From assembly GCA_032718475.1 (NCBI GenBank), contig JAUCBJ010003284.1, positions 1-33,284 on the forward strand: a DNA stretch of 33,284 nucleotides, in the 5' to 3' direction. The stretch is from Nemertoderma westbladi. Taxonomy: Eukaryota; Xenacoelomorpha; Nemertodermatida; Nemertodermatidae. Positions within the stretch are counted from its first letter, which is position 1. Every line of letters starts with the position of its first letter. The translations under genes and the position numbers were made by a program. Under the pieces are notes generated by a model. That model did no database searches, was not told the DNA's origin, and saw only the letters and a program-made list of their open reading frames with translations. Of this stretch, positions 1 through 10,660 are shown piece by piece.

Positions 1-520
1 GGTGTTAGTTAATACGGTATGTTACTTATATTATGTTATATCCCATGGGTGTTAGTTAATACGGTATGTTACTTATATTATGTTATATCCCATGGGTGTT
101 AGTTAATACGGTATGTTACTTATATTATGTTATATCCCATGGGTGTTAGTTAATACGGTATGTTACTTACTTATATTATATTATATCCCATGGGTGTTAA
201 TACGGTATGTTACTTACTTATATTATGTTATATCCCATGGGTGTTAGTTAATACGGTATGTTACTTACTTATATTATGTTATATCCCACGGGTGTTAATA
301 CGGTATGTTACTTACTTATATTATGTTATATCCCATGGGTGTTAGTTAATACGGTATGTTACTTACTTATATTATGTTATATCCCATGGGTGTTAATAGG
401 GTATGTTACTTACTTATATTATGTTATATCCCATGGGTGTTAATAGGGTATGTTACTTACTTATATTATGTTATATCCCATGGGTGTTAATACGGTATGT
501 TACTTACTTATATTATATCC
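1..520. repeat. 47-51-bp minisatellite
   Basis: About eleven tandem copies run in from the left edge. Each contains AATACGGTATGTTAC, an AT-rich middle and the palindrome CCCATGGG. Unit length alternates between 47 and 51 bp by gain of ACTT and loss of AGTT. The open frames across it are repeat artefacts. Confidence 0.95.
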
Positions 521-726
521 AATTTGCCCAGGGGACCCAGAACTAGGTAAACCGTGAAGTTGTCACTTAGATGGAACTTGCTAATATGCTGTGATTGTCT
601 TACTATATCGTACATGCCTTTCAGTACCTCCTACAGTACAGTAGATAGCCTTACCGACATTTGATCGCGTCGAAAGAATTCCCATATCTGACACAGTGAC
701 AACATCTGTATTGATAAATGACTTAC

Positions 727-870
727 TTCTTTATCCAGGGCCCTGAACCTCATTTCCGCAACCTCCATTATCGTTTTCCCCATCTCTAAAGCTTCTTTTG
801 CTTTATCTTCCAAGTCCTCGTCGTTCTTTAGGAACATTAAAGCATCCTTAACTTCATCAACGTCGAGATG
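727..870 (-). CDS. 144-bp helical exon, most 3' exon in window
   Basis: A phase 0-0 exon of 48 codons, acceptor TTTGTTGTAG, donor GAA then GTAAGT. It encodes HLDVDEVKDALMFLKNDEDL, then EDKAKEALEMGKTIMEVAEM and RFRALDKE. It is acidic, helix-forming and largely free of Pro and Gly. It is separated from the previous exon by about 6 kb of satellite. It probably belongs to the same minus-strand gene, because strand and phase agree, but the distance leaves room for doubt. No stop codon or polyadenylation site for the gene was identified downstream. Confidence 0.7.
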
Positions 871-914
871 CTACAACAAATCAAAAATCTAAATTCTATA
901 AAGTGTAACGGTAA

Positions 915-3816
915 GTGTACTAAGTGTACCAGTACTACTACTAACTGTACCAGTACTACTGTAGTACTAACTACTAGTACGAACTGAACTAGTACTAACT
1001 GTACTACTACTAACTACTAGTACGAACTGTACTAGTACGAACTGTACTAGTACTAACTGTACCAGTACTACTGTAGTACTAACTACTAGTACGAACTATA
1101 CTAGTACTAACTGTACTAGTACGAACTGTACTAGTACAAACTGTACCAGTACTACTGTAGTACTAACTACTAGTACGAACTGAACTAGTACTAACTGTAC
1201 TACTACTAACTACTAGTACGAACTGTACTAGTACGAACTGTACTAGTACTAACTGTACCAGTACTACTGTAGTACTAACTACTAGTACGAACTATACTAG
1301 TACTAACTGTACTAGTACGAACTGTACTAGTACAAACTGTACCAGTACTACTGTAGTACTAACTACTAGTACGAACTGTACTAGTACGAACTGTACTAGT
1401 ACGAACTTTACTAGTACGAACTGTACTAGTACGAACTGTACTAGTACGAACTGTACTAGTACGAACTGTACTAGTACGTACTGTACTAGTACTAACTGTA
1501 CTAGTACGAACTTTACTAGTACGAACTGTACCAGTACTACTGTAGTACTAACTACTAGTACGAACTGAACTAGTACTAACTGTACTACTACTAACTACTA
1601 GTACGAACTGTACTAGTACGAACTGTACTAGTACTAACTGTACCAGTACTACTGTAGTACTAACTACTAGTACGAACTATACTAGTACTAACTGTACTAG
1701 TACGAACTGTACTAGTACAAACTGTACCAGTACTACTGTAGTACTAACTACTAGTACGAACTGTACTAGTACGAACTGTACTAGTACGAACTTTACTAGT
1801 ACGAACTGTACTAGTACGAACTGTACTAGTACGAACTGTACTAGTACGAACTGTACTAGTACGTACTGTACTAGTACTAACTGTACTAGTACGAACTTTA
1901 CTAGTACGAACTGTACCAGTACTACTGTAGTACTAACTACTAGTACGAACTGAACTAGTACTAACTGTACTACTACTAACTACTAGTACGAACTGTACTA
2001 GTACGAACTGTACTAGTACGAACTGTACTAGTACGAACTGAACTAGTACTAACTGTACTACTACTAACTACTAGTACGAACTGTACTAGTACGAACTGAA
2101 CTACTACTAACTACTAGTACGAACTGAACTAGTACTAACTGTACTACTACTAACTACTAGTACGAACTGTACTAGTACGAACTGAACTAGTACTAACTGT
2201 ACTACTACTAACTACTAGTACGAACTGAACTAGTACTAACTGTACTACTACTAACTACTAGTACGAACTGAACTAGTACTAACTGTACTACTACTAACTA
2301 CTAGTACGAACTGTACTAGTACGAACTGTACTAGTACGAACTGAACTAGTACTAACTGTACTACTACTAACTACTAGTACGAACTGTACTAGTACGAACT
2401 GTACTAGTACTAACTGTACCAGTACTACTGTAGTACTAACTACTAGTACGAACTGAACTAGTACTAACTGTACTACTACTAACTACTAGTACGAACTGTA
2501 CTAGTACGAACTGTACTAGTACTAACTGTACCAGTACTACTGTAGTACTAACTACTAGTACGAACTGAACTAGTACTAACTGTACTACTACTAACTACTA
2601 GTACGAACTGTACTAGTACGAACTGTACTAGTACAAACTGTACCAGTACTACTGTAGTACTAACTACTAGTACGAACTGTACTAGTACGAACTGTACTAG
2701 TACGAACTTTACTAGTACGAACTGTACTAGTACGAACTGTACTAGTACGAACTGTACTAGTACGAACTGTACTAGTACGTACTGTACTAGTACTAACTGT
2801 ACTAGTACGAACTTTACTAGTACGAACTGTACCAGTACTACTGTAGTACTAACTACTAGTACGAACTGAACTAGTACTAACTGTACTACTACTAACTACT
2901 AGTACGAACTGTACTAGTACGAACTGTACTAGTACTAACTGTACCAGTACTACTGTAGTACTAACTACTAGTACGAACTATACTAGTACTAACTGTACTA
3001 GTACGAACTGTACTAGTACAAACTGTACCAGTACTACTGTAGTACTAACTACTAGTACGAACTGTACTAGTACGAACTGTACTAGTACGAACTTTACTAG
3101 TACGAACTGTACTAGTACGAACTGTACTAGTACGAACTGTACTAGTACGAACTGTACTAGTACGTACTGTACTAGTACTAACTGTACTAGTACGAACTTT
3201 ACTAGTACGAACTGTACCAGTACTACTGTAGTACTAACTACTAGTACGAACTGAACTAGTACTAACTGTACTACTACTAACTACTAGTACGAACTGTACT
3301 AGTACGAACTGTACTAGTACTAACTGTACCAGTACTACTGTAGTACTAACTACTAGTACGAACTGAACTAGTACTAACTGTACTACTACTAACTACTAGT
3401 ACGAACTGTACTAGTACGAACTGTACTAGTACTAACTGTACCAGTACTACTGTAGTACTAACTACTAGTACGAACTATACTAGTACTAACTGTACTAGTA
3501 CGAACTGTACTAGTACAAACTGTACCAGTACTACTGTAGTACTAACTACTAGTACGAACTGTACTAGTACGAACTGTACTAGTACGAACTTTACTAGTAC
3601 GAACTGTACTAGTACGAACTGTACTAGTACGAACTGTACTAGTACGAACTGTACTAGTACGTACTGTACTAGTACTAACTGTACTAGTACGAACTTTACT
3701 AGTACGAACTGTACCAGTACTACTGTAGTACTAACTACTAGTACGAACTGTACTAGTACGAACTGTACTAGTACGAACTTTACTAGTACGAACTGTATTA
3801 GTACGAACTGTACTAG
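915..3816. repeat. 15-bp palindromic satellite with higher-order structure, main block
   Basis: About 2.9 kb of tandem 15-bp units of the form GTACTAGTAC plus GAACT or TAACT. The ten-base core is its own reverse complement. Variant units (TACCAGTACTACTGTAGTAC, GAACTTTACTAG, GTACGTACTG, GAACTATACTAG) recur in a fixed order, giving a higher-order repeat of about 384 bp; for example the block starting with the TTTAC variant recurs near 1403, 1788, 2705, 3089 and 3587. Confidence 0.95.
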
Positions 3817-4116
3817 TTTTTTTTTTTTTTACTTTACAAGCCTCATTTATTCACAAAATAATAAAAACCTTCAGAAATACAAACACAATTATAGGCACTA
3901 TAACAAACAATTAAAAACAGTAATTACAGAAACGCGGGAAATTAAAAAACTTAAACAACAACAAACAGGCAAACTGCACCACCACCAAACAGCCTGTAAC
4001 CTATATAAACATGCCTGCGCCTGGCTCTGAGTCGGCGTTCGCTAACACGATGGAGGTATCAGCGACATCTGCTGCCCGTACCGGTCTCTTGGCGGCAGAC
4101 CGGAACCCCCGCAGAC
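3817..4116 (-). mobile_element. Retroposed 3' fragment with poly(A) tail inside the satellite
   Basis: This 300-bp segment interrupts the 15-bp satellite. Read on the minus strand it ends in 14 A, with AATAAA (complement of 3846-3851) 15 bases before the tail. Its 5' part is GC-richer and open for 37 codons, ending DTSIVLANADSEPGAGMFI and a stop (complement of 4001-4003). It looks like the 5'-truncated end of a reverse-transcribed mRNA or of a poly(A) retroelement. Flanking bases are satellite on both sides, so a target-site duplication cannot be distinguished from the repeat. The source gene is not recognised. Confidence 0.65.
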
Positions 4117-4409
4117 GAACTGTACTAGTACGAACTGTACTAGTACGAACTTTACTAGTACGAACTGTACTAGTACGAACTGTACTAGTACGAACTGTAC
4201 TAGTACGAACTGTACTAGTACGTACTGTACTAGTACGAACTGTACTAGTACGAACTGTACTAGTACGAACTGTACTAGTACGACTGTACTAGTACGAACT
4301 GTACTAGTACGAACTGTACTAGTACGAACTGTACTAGTACGAACTGTACTAGTACGAACTGTACTAGTACGAACTGTACTAGTACGAACTGTACGAGTAC
4401 TAGTACTAA
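4117..4409. repeat. 15-bp palindromic satellite, second block
   Basis: About twenty units of the same GTACTAGTAC satellite, mostly the uniform GAACTGTACTAG variant. It resumes directly after the retroposed fragment, which shows that the fragment was inserted into existing repeat. Confidence 0.95.
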
Positions 4410-4514
4410 CTCATAGCAGATTTTTTTAACCCTTTAACTAATTTATTAACTTGAATTATAAAAACCTTTAAAATTTAAAACATCTTACATATGTTGGTCG
4501 TATGTTACATATGT

Positions 4515-5495
4515 TATGTAGGTCGTTAGTTAGGGAGTTAGGTAGGTCGTTAGTTAGGGAGTTAGGTAGGTCGTTAGTTAGGGAGTTAGGTAGGTCGTTA
4601 GTTAGGGAGTTAGGTAGGTCGTTAGTTAGGGAGTTAGGTAGGTCGTTAGTTAGGGAGTTAGGTAGGTCGTTAGTTAGGGAGTTAGGTAGGTCGTTAGTTA
4701 GGGAGTTAGGTAGGTCGTTAGTTAGGGAGTTAGGTAGGTCGTTAGTTAGGGAGTTAGGTAGGTCGTTAGTTAGGGAATTAGGTAGGTCGTTAGTTAGGGA
4801 GTTAGGTAGGTCGTTAGTTAGGGAGTTAGGTAGGTCGTTAGTTAGGGAGTTAGGTAGGTCGTAAGTTAGGGAGTTAGGTAGGTCGTTAGTTAGGGAGTTA
4901 GGTAGGTCGTTAGTTAGGGAGTTAGGTAGGTCGTTAGTTAGGGAGTTAGGTAGGTCGTTAGTTAGGGAGTTAGGTAGGTCGTTAGTTAGGGAGTTAGGTA
5001 GGTCGTTAGTTAGGGAGTTAGGTAGGTCGTTAGTTAGGGAGTTAGGTAGGTCGTTAGTTAGGGAGTTAGGTAGGTCGTTAGTTAGGGAGTTAGGTAGGTC
5101 GTTAGTTAGGGAATTAGGTAGGTCGTTAGTTAGGGAGTTAGGTAGGTCGTTAGTTAGGGAGTTAGGTAGGTTGTTAGGTAGGGATTTAGGTAGGTCGTTA
5201 GGTAGGTCGTTAGTTAGGGAGTTAGGTAGGTCGTTAGGTAGGGAGTTAGGTATGGAGTTAGGTAGGTCGTTAGTTAGGGAGTTAGGTAGGTCGTTAGTTA
5301 GGGAGTTAGGTAGGTCATTAGTTAGGGAGTTAGGTAGGTCGTTAGTTGGGGAGTTAGGTAGGTCATTAGTTAGGGAGTTAGGTATGGAGTTAGGTAGGTC
5401 GTTAGTTAGGGAGTTAGGTAGGTCGTTAGTTAGGGAGTTAGGTAGGTCATTAGTTAGGGAGTTAGGTAGGTCGTTAGTTAGGGAGTTAGGGAGTT
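4515..5495. repeat. 24-bp TTAGGG-containing minisatellite
   Basis: About 41 tandem copies of a 24-bp unit built from GTTAGTTAGGGAG followed by TTAGGTAGGTC. Every unit includes one TTAGGG and one TTAGGT. The left two thirds are nearly uniform; from about 5170 variants with GGTATGGAG and TTGGGG accumulate, the expected pattern for an array edge. The unit is a multiple of three, so it reads as an octapeptide repeat, but there is no sign of coding use. Confidence 0.95.
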
Positions 5496-5730
5496 GTTAT
5501 ATTCATATATTCACCATTAATATCTTCTTTGTGCTTTAAATTTAATTATTACCTAATTACTTAATTATTCCTAAGTATTTTGTACTGTGCAATTAATTCT
5601 ATTGTCTCATGTACGACGTCAGCTAATAATAATAATAATATCATAAAAAAACCATCACCAACTGACATTAATTATAAGACAGTAATTATTTTTAAAAGTA
5701 GAGCAGTATAAGTACCCGCCATCATGACAA
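5496..5730. other. AT-rich spacer
   Basis: AT-rich DNA with a short TAA microsatellite near 5626-5642. I see no gene or recognisable element. Confidence 0.7.
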
Positions 5731-6036
5731 GTTAGTACTAACTAGAACTAACTGCACTAGTACTAACTGTACTAGTACTAACTACTAGTACTAACTGTAC
5801 TAGTACTAACTGTACTAGTACTAACTGTACTAGTACTAACTGTACTAGTACTAACTGTACTAGTACTAACTGTACTAGTACTAACTGTACTAGTACTAAC
5901 TGTACTAGTACTAACTGTACTAGTACTAACTGTACTAGTACTAACTGTACTAGTACTAACTGTACTAGTACTAACTGTACTAGTACTGACTGCACTAGTA
6001 CTGACTGTACTAGTACTGACTGTACCAGTACTAACT
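5731..6036. repeat. 15-bp palindromic satellite, third block
   Basis: Roughly 20 units of the same family, here almost all of the TAACT variant (ACTGTACTAGTACTAACTG). This variant bias differs from the second block, so the blocks have homogenised separately. Confidence 0.95.
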
Positions 6037-6037
6037 T

Positions 6038-6307
6038 GCAGTGACTCTGGTGAAGGTGCAGTCGTTGGTGGAGAGAGCAGCAAAAGCAGAAAAAACGTAC
6101 AGTCAGATCTCCCCACAACAATGCAAGCTCTGTGAGCTGACGTCGGAGAAAGGCGCATCGTCCTGGCTCAACAGCAAGCCTCTGACTTTGCAGGACAGGC
6201 ACCTGGACAAAGAGGATTTCCGCAATGCGATCTACCCATGCACCACCCACCATTCCCAGACAACATGCAACATAACTCTTAACTCTACATTAATTAGTGA
6301 TTTTTAA
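6038..6307 (+). pseudogene. Retroelement-like coding fragment (EKGASSWL type)
   Basis: An open frame of about 88 codons on the plus strand, GC-richer than its surroundings and ending with TAA at 6305-6307. It contains CKLCELTSEKGASSWLNSKP and then KEDFRNAIY. The pattern EKGASSWL, a short gap, then FRxA is one I associate with multicopy, retroelement-linked uncharacterised proteins in invertebrate genomes; this is recollection of a pattern, not a search result. It is flanked on both sides by the 15-bp satellite, lacks any domain I can name, and is likely a truncated relic. Confidence 0.5.
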
Positions 6308-6344
6308 TCTTTTGCTATATAAAATATGATTCCTCTAAATTTTG

Positions 6345-6545
6345 CAGTACTAACTGTACTAGTACTAACTGTAGTACAAAAAACGAACTGTGTCCTAGTA
6401 CTAACTGTAGTAGTACTAACTGTACTAGTACTAACTGTCCTAGTACTAACTGTCCTAGTACTAACTGTATAGTAGTACTAACTGTACTAGTACTAACAGT
6501 ACTAGTACTATCTGTACTAGTACTATTACTAGCTATTACTAACTG
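6345..6545. repeat. 15-bp palindromic satellite, fourth, degenerate block
   Basis: About twelve imperfect units with variants such as CTGTCCTAGTACTAAC and GTAGTAGTACTAAC and one short interruption near 6378. This is the right edge of the satellite domain. Confidence 0.9.
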
Positions 6546-6635
6546 AAGGGCTCCAATATTACATTATACAGTATGTTATTTTATGTCCACTGGTTCTACC
6601 ACCGTCTGGCAGTATGAATTCGTCTCGGGAAAACT

Positions 6636-6790
6636 GCAGGTTACAGTGACACGTTATTCTAACCAAAACAATAAACAAAAGTAAATAGAATAGGTTACAG
6701 TTTTTTTTTTGAGAGTAATCAGTTGTTATTTGCGCCGATTTTCCCTGGAGGGAGATTAATTTTCATTGCGTCGAACCCTCCCCCCTTTAT
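6636..6790. repeat. Dispersed repeat, copy 1
   Basis: Shares CAGGTTACAGTG, AACCAAAACAAT, TTTTTGAGAGTAATCAG and CCCTGGAG in the same order with 18778-18938. It is part of a family of about 245 bp, of which the fuller copy is at 18699-18945. Confidence 0.75.
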
Positions 6791-7038
6791 CTCCAAAGTT
6801 TCGTGAGTGAAGTTGCATCTAACAAGAATAGCTGCTGGGATCTAAAAACCTTTGGATGGTAAATAAATGGGATGTAGAAACCCTCTGGGATATAATGACA
6901 TGCGATCCTCTATCGACATACTACATTCTGAGCAGTATGTAAGGATAAGACATCAATATCTACAGTACTGCTTGTTGTACTACAACATGGAGCACTATGT
7001 AATGGTAAGTCTCACTCCACTATCTACCATCTACTAAC

Positions 7039-7173
7039 ACTCTGGCCCTCGTCAATAAGCGCCTGCTGAAGGAATCCTTGATCCACTCCGCGATTTGATG
7101 TACTACTTTGGGTTCTATCTCTACTGGCCTTGATGCTGGCCCCACGATCACGGTACAATCCTCGCCGTTTATC
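7039..7173 (-). CDS. 135-bp probable exon, reading frame unresolved
   Basis: A 135-bp segment between a good acceptor (ATTTTCCCAG) and a fair donor (AGAGT then GTTAGTAG). Two frames are open. Phase 0-0 fits both neighbours (11228-11374 and 727-870) and gives an Arg/Ser-rich peptide starting DKRRGLYRDRGAS. Phase 2-2 gives a more protein-like peptide (DCTVIVGPASRPVEIEPKVV, then HQIAEWIKDSFSRR), but would need extra exons on both sides to restore phase. Composition favours phase 2-2 and parsimony favours phase 0-0. I cannot decide from sequence alone. It could also belong to a different gene. Confidence 0.5.
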
Positions 7174-7533
7174 CTGGGAAAATATAAATAAAGTCAAAGA
7201 TTAAATAAAATATAAGTATAAAACATATGTTTACAGATATTTATGAGGTAGCTGGAGAACTAATAACTAAAACTGAATTCCAATCTTATCAAGTCTGGTT
7301 TATGACTTCGAGAAGATTGAAAGATCATCTGTAAACACGGATACATAATTTCCTAACATCAACACCCGTCGTTGGATTTAATAGATAATAGTGATCTAAT
7401 CTAGGTTGTTCAAAAGGTTGTCTGTCGCTTTTCAACAGTTTGTCTTTGGCGGGTTGGTTCAATATATTGATCTTCGCCGAGCGCGGCCCGATTGGGATAA
7501 AGGGAAGTTTGTCTTTCTAGAAGAGAAGCAGAC

Positions 7534-7661
7534 GACCCCCGACTTTGACGACCCCCGACTTTGACGACCCCCGACTTTGACGACCCCCGACTTTGACGAC
7601 CCCCGACTTTGACGACCCCCGACTTTGACGACCCCCGACTTTGACGACCCCCGACTTTGAA
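7534..7661. repeat. 16-bp minisatellite, eight copies
   Basis: Eight perfect copies of GACCCCCGACTTTGAC. The minus-strand open frame across it is repeat-derived, although a pyrimidine-rich acceptor-like CTTCCACAG lies just upstream on that strand. It lies in the intron between 7039-7173 and 11228-11374. Confidence 0.95.
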
Positions 7662-7959
7662 CGTTATTCCACCTTTGTTACTGTGGAAGAACAGGGCGCT
7701 CAATAAAAACGTAAAATAGACTTTACAGATAAAGAGATAAACTAAAGTTATATACCTATGCATGGTGTACCGGTGAAGGGCCTAACTCCATGCACTGTCC
7801 TATGGAAGTTTTCTTTCATCAGACTAGTTAAGGATGGGAGTTTTCCGGAGAATATGTTTCTTCCGGAAATTTCCGGAAATTTTATTATACCTATTCTATC
7901 TAACAACAAGAAATACGATGAGTGGTAGGTGTTAGTTTGGGAGGTAGGTGGGAATTAGT

Positions 7960-8165
7960 TGGTTTAATGGGTGGGTTTGCATGAGGGGTGGGAGGGTGTG
8001 TGGGTGCTGGGTTTGCATGAGGGGTGGGAGGGTGTGTGGGTGCTGGGTTTGTATGGGGGTGGGAGGGTGGTGGGTTTGTATGGGGGGTAGGAGGGTTGGG
8101 AAGATTTTGGGTTTGTATGGGGGTGGGTGGGGGGTGTGTTGGTGCGGGTGGGTGGGTGGGGGGGT
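7960..8165. repeat. G-rich minisatellite, quadruplex-prone
   Basis: Imperfect tandem units with GGGTTTGCATGAGGGGTGGG and GGGTTTGTATGGGGGTGGG on the plus strand, ending in runs of GGGTGGGTGGG. Many closely spaced G-triplets meet the usual pattern for G-quadruplexes. Confidence 0.85.
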
Positions 8166-8166
8166 T

Positions 8167-8575
8167 ATATTGAAAAATATCGAGACATGAAAAATATCGA
8201 GAGTAAAAATATCGAGTGTTGAAAAATATCGAGTGTTGAAAAATATCAGTGTTGAAAAATACAGAGTGTAAAATATCGAGTGTTGAAAAATATCGAGAGT
8301 AAAAATATCGAGTGTTGAAAAATATCGAGTGTTGAAAAATATCGAGAGTAAAAATATCGAGTGTTGAAAAATATCGAGAGCAAAAATATCGAGAGTTGAA
8401 AAATATAGAGTGTTGAAAAATATCGAGAGTAAAAATATCGAGTGTTGAAAAATATCGAGAGCAAAAATATCGAGAGTTGAAAAATATAGAGTGTTGAAAA
8501 ATATCGAGAGTAAAAATATGGAGTGTTGAAAAATATAGAGTGAAAAATATCGAGAGTAATAATATCGATAGTAGC
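8167..8575. repeat. TATCGAG minisatellite, left arm of a large inverted repeat
   Basis: Tandem units alternating GAAAAATATCGAGTGTT and GAAAAATATCGAGAGTAA. It is the reverse complement of the larger block at 8856-9586, separated by about 280 bp of non-repeat sequence. Confidence 0.95.
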
Positions 8576-8855
8576 AAATTTTTTAATTAAGGGCTGTATG
8601 ATAATTGTTTTCCTAAAAATGTCCTAGAACCAAAAAATGTGTTCTAGAACAAAAAATATTTATCAAAATTTATAGCTAGCACTTATTCTATAATATTTAT
8701 TAAAAAAATAGCAAAAACTAGCTAGTATAATAAATCTGGTGAATGGGTAGCCAAGGTGTATTAATGCCCTTTACTTGCACTTGCACTGCTGTAACCCATG
8801 CACTGAAATATTGTCCCATAATTCTAAATAAAATGCTCACTCAAAATGCAATATT
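8576..8855. other. Spacer between opposed repeat arms
   Basis: AT-rich, non-repetitive sequence. It holds the near-duplicate CTAGAACCAAAAAATGTG and CTAGAACAAAAAATAT; nothing else is recognised. Confidence 0.7.
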
Positions 8856-9586
8856 TTTTACTCTCGATACGTTTCAACACTCGATATTTTTCAAACTCGT
8901 TATTTTTACTCTCGATATTTTTCAACACTCGATATTTTTCAACACTCGATATTTTTCAACTCTCGATATTTTTCAACACTCGATATTTTTTAACACTCGA
9001 TATTTTTACTCTCGATATTTTTCAACACTCGATATTTTTACTCTCGATATTTTTACTCTTGATATTTTTACTCTCGATATTTTCAACACTCGATATTGTT
9101 ACTCTCGATACGTTTCAACACTCGATATTTTTCAAACTCGTTATTTTTACTCTCGATATTTTTCAACACTCGATATTTTTTAACACTCGATATTTTTACT
9201 CTCGATATTTTTCAACACTCGATATTTTTACTCGCGATATTTTTCAACACTCGATATTTTTACTCTCGATATTTTTACTCTTGATATTTTTACTCTCGAT
9301 ATTTTCAACACTCGATATTGTTACTCTCGATATTTTTCAACACTCTATATTTTTACTCTCGATATTTTTCAACACTCGATATTTTTACTCTCGATATTTT
9401 TCAACATTCTATATTTTTCAACACTCGATATTTTTCAACACTCGATATTGTTACTCTCGATATTTTTCAACACTCGATATTTTTACTCTCGATATTTTTC
9501 AACACTCGATATTTTTACTCTCGATATTTTTCAAGTCTCGATATTTTTCAACACTCGATATTTTTCAACACTCGATATTTTTCACC
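8856..9586. repeat. CTCGATA minisatellite, right arm of a large inverted repeat
   Basis: About 730 bp of TTTTTCAACACTCGATA alternating with TTTTTACTCTCGATA, the complement of the left arm. A segment with the rare variant CTCGATACGTTTCAACAC occurs at about 8868 and again near 9105, so the array has internal higher-order duplication. A run of 21 G (9596-9616) follows immediately. Confidence 0.95.
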
Positions 9587-9654
9587 TTTACCGGTGGGGG
9601 GGGGGGGGGGGGGGGGTGGGTGGGTGTGTATTGTGGGTTTGGGGATTTTGAGGT

Positions 9655-10660
9655 TTTTTTTATTACCTGAGGTAGTCCTAATCCTCGTATCATCGCCCTA
9701 TGCCCTCCCGCTAAATTAATACTACACACAATATAACAGAGCTAATTGTAATAGACCTAAATACACATAATATATGAAGAAATAATAGCTATTACTTAAC
9801 CCAGTAAACAATAAAACTGAATTGACACGGATTTATTGGGACAAACTACTGCCAAGTACCACCATAGCTTAAGTAATTATTAAACTATCCATTACTGTTG
9901 ATTATTTTACGCGCGGTAAGATTAAAACCCAACAACGTAGGCATTCAGAAAAATGGAAAAATGCCAGAATTATAATGTGGTGAATATCTCTCTTACATCA
10001 AATTACTAACACAATGTGACGATAATGTAAGCAACCAGTAGACAAAGGAAAAATAACTTATGATTAACAATAATTAATACTTTGGTCAATAAATTGTGGG
10101 GATAAATAGTTGTTGAAAGTGTTATTGAATGATAATATTAGTATCAGTCAGTATGTTCTGTTTTATGTTGATATTCGATTCATTTAGTCCTTGAAATATG
10201 ATGAAACTTGTTGCTTTACTAGGATCTATAAACTGTCCCGCGAGTTGCGTTCTCTAACTGCGTTATTTGATTTCAGACAGTGGATGAGCCACAAGGAAAC
10301 GTTCATTGAAAGTTAAGTGAAATCCTCTCGCGAACTAACAGCCGTCGGTGGGTTAAACATTTTACAGCAAGTAAACGAGACAGACAAATAGCTGAGGCGC
10401 CAACTTGTTGTGCTGTTTCCTAGTGGCTAGAAATTACACATAAAAACTAACTTAGTTTCATTATTATTATGATTATTATTATCATTCATTACCAAAAGAG
10501 AAGTACAGTCAAGGACAAATTATAGTAAAGAATAAGCACAAGTAATAAAGGAAAGGTAAGGAGGATAAGATATAAGCTACGACCGGTAAAGTATTAATTA
10601 ACCGTAAACGGTATATAACATGAAAGTACTAAGTAAATATGAAAATATATAGATATTAAA
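9655..10660. other. AT-rich intronic DNA without recognised features
   Basis: About 1 kb with no convincing exon, RNA gene or repeat on either strand. Confidence 0.6.

Noticed and set aside
160-443. Open frames rich in CYLLILCYIP
   Set aside because: Pure translation of the 47-51-bp repeat; unit length changes break any constant frame.
4011-5539. Long open frames of LVRT and LVRELGRS repeats
   Set aside because: Read-through of 15-bp and 24-bp satellites, whose unit lengths are multiples of three; no unique sequence or splice context supports them.
5738-6253. Minus-strand frames rich in VLVQL and STVSTST
   Set aside because: Translation of the 15-bp satellite running into the antisense of the retroelement-like fragment.
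7900-9719. Several long frames rich in DIFQHSIFF
   Set aside because: They arise from the opposed TATCGAG arrays, are present in several frames at once, and show no coding signature.
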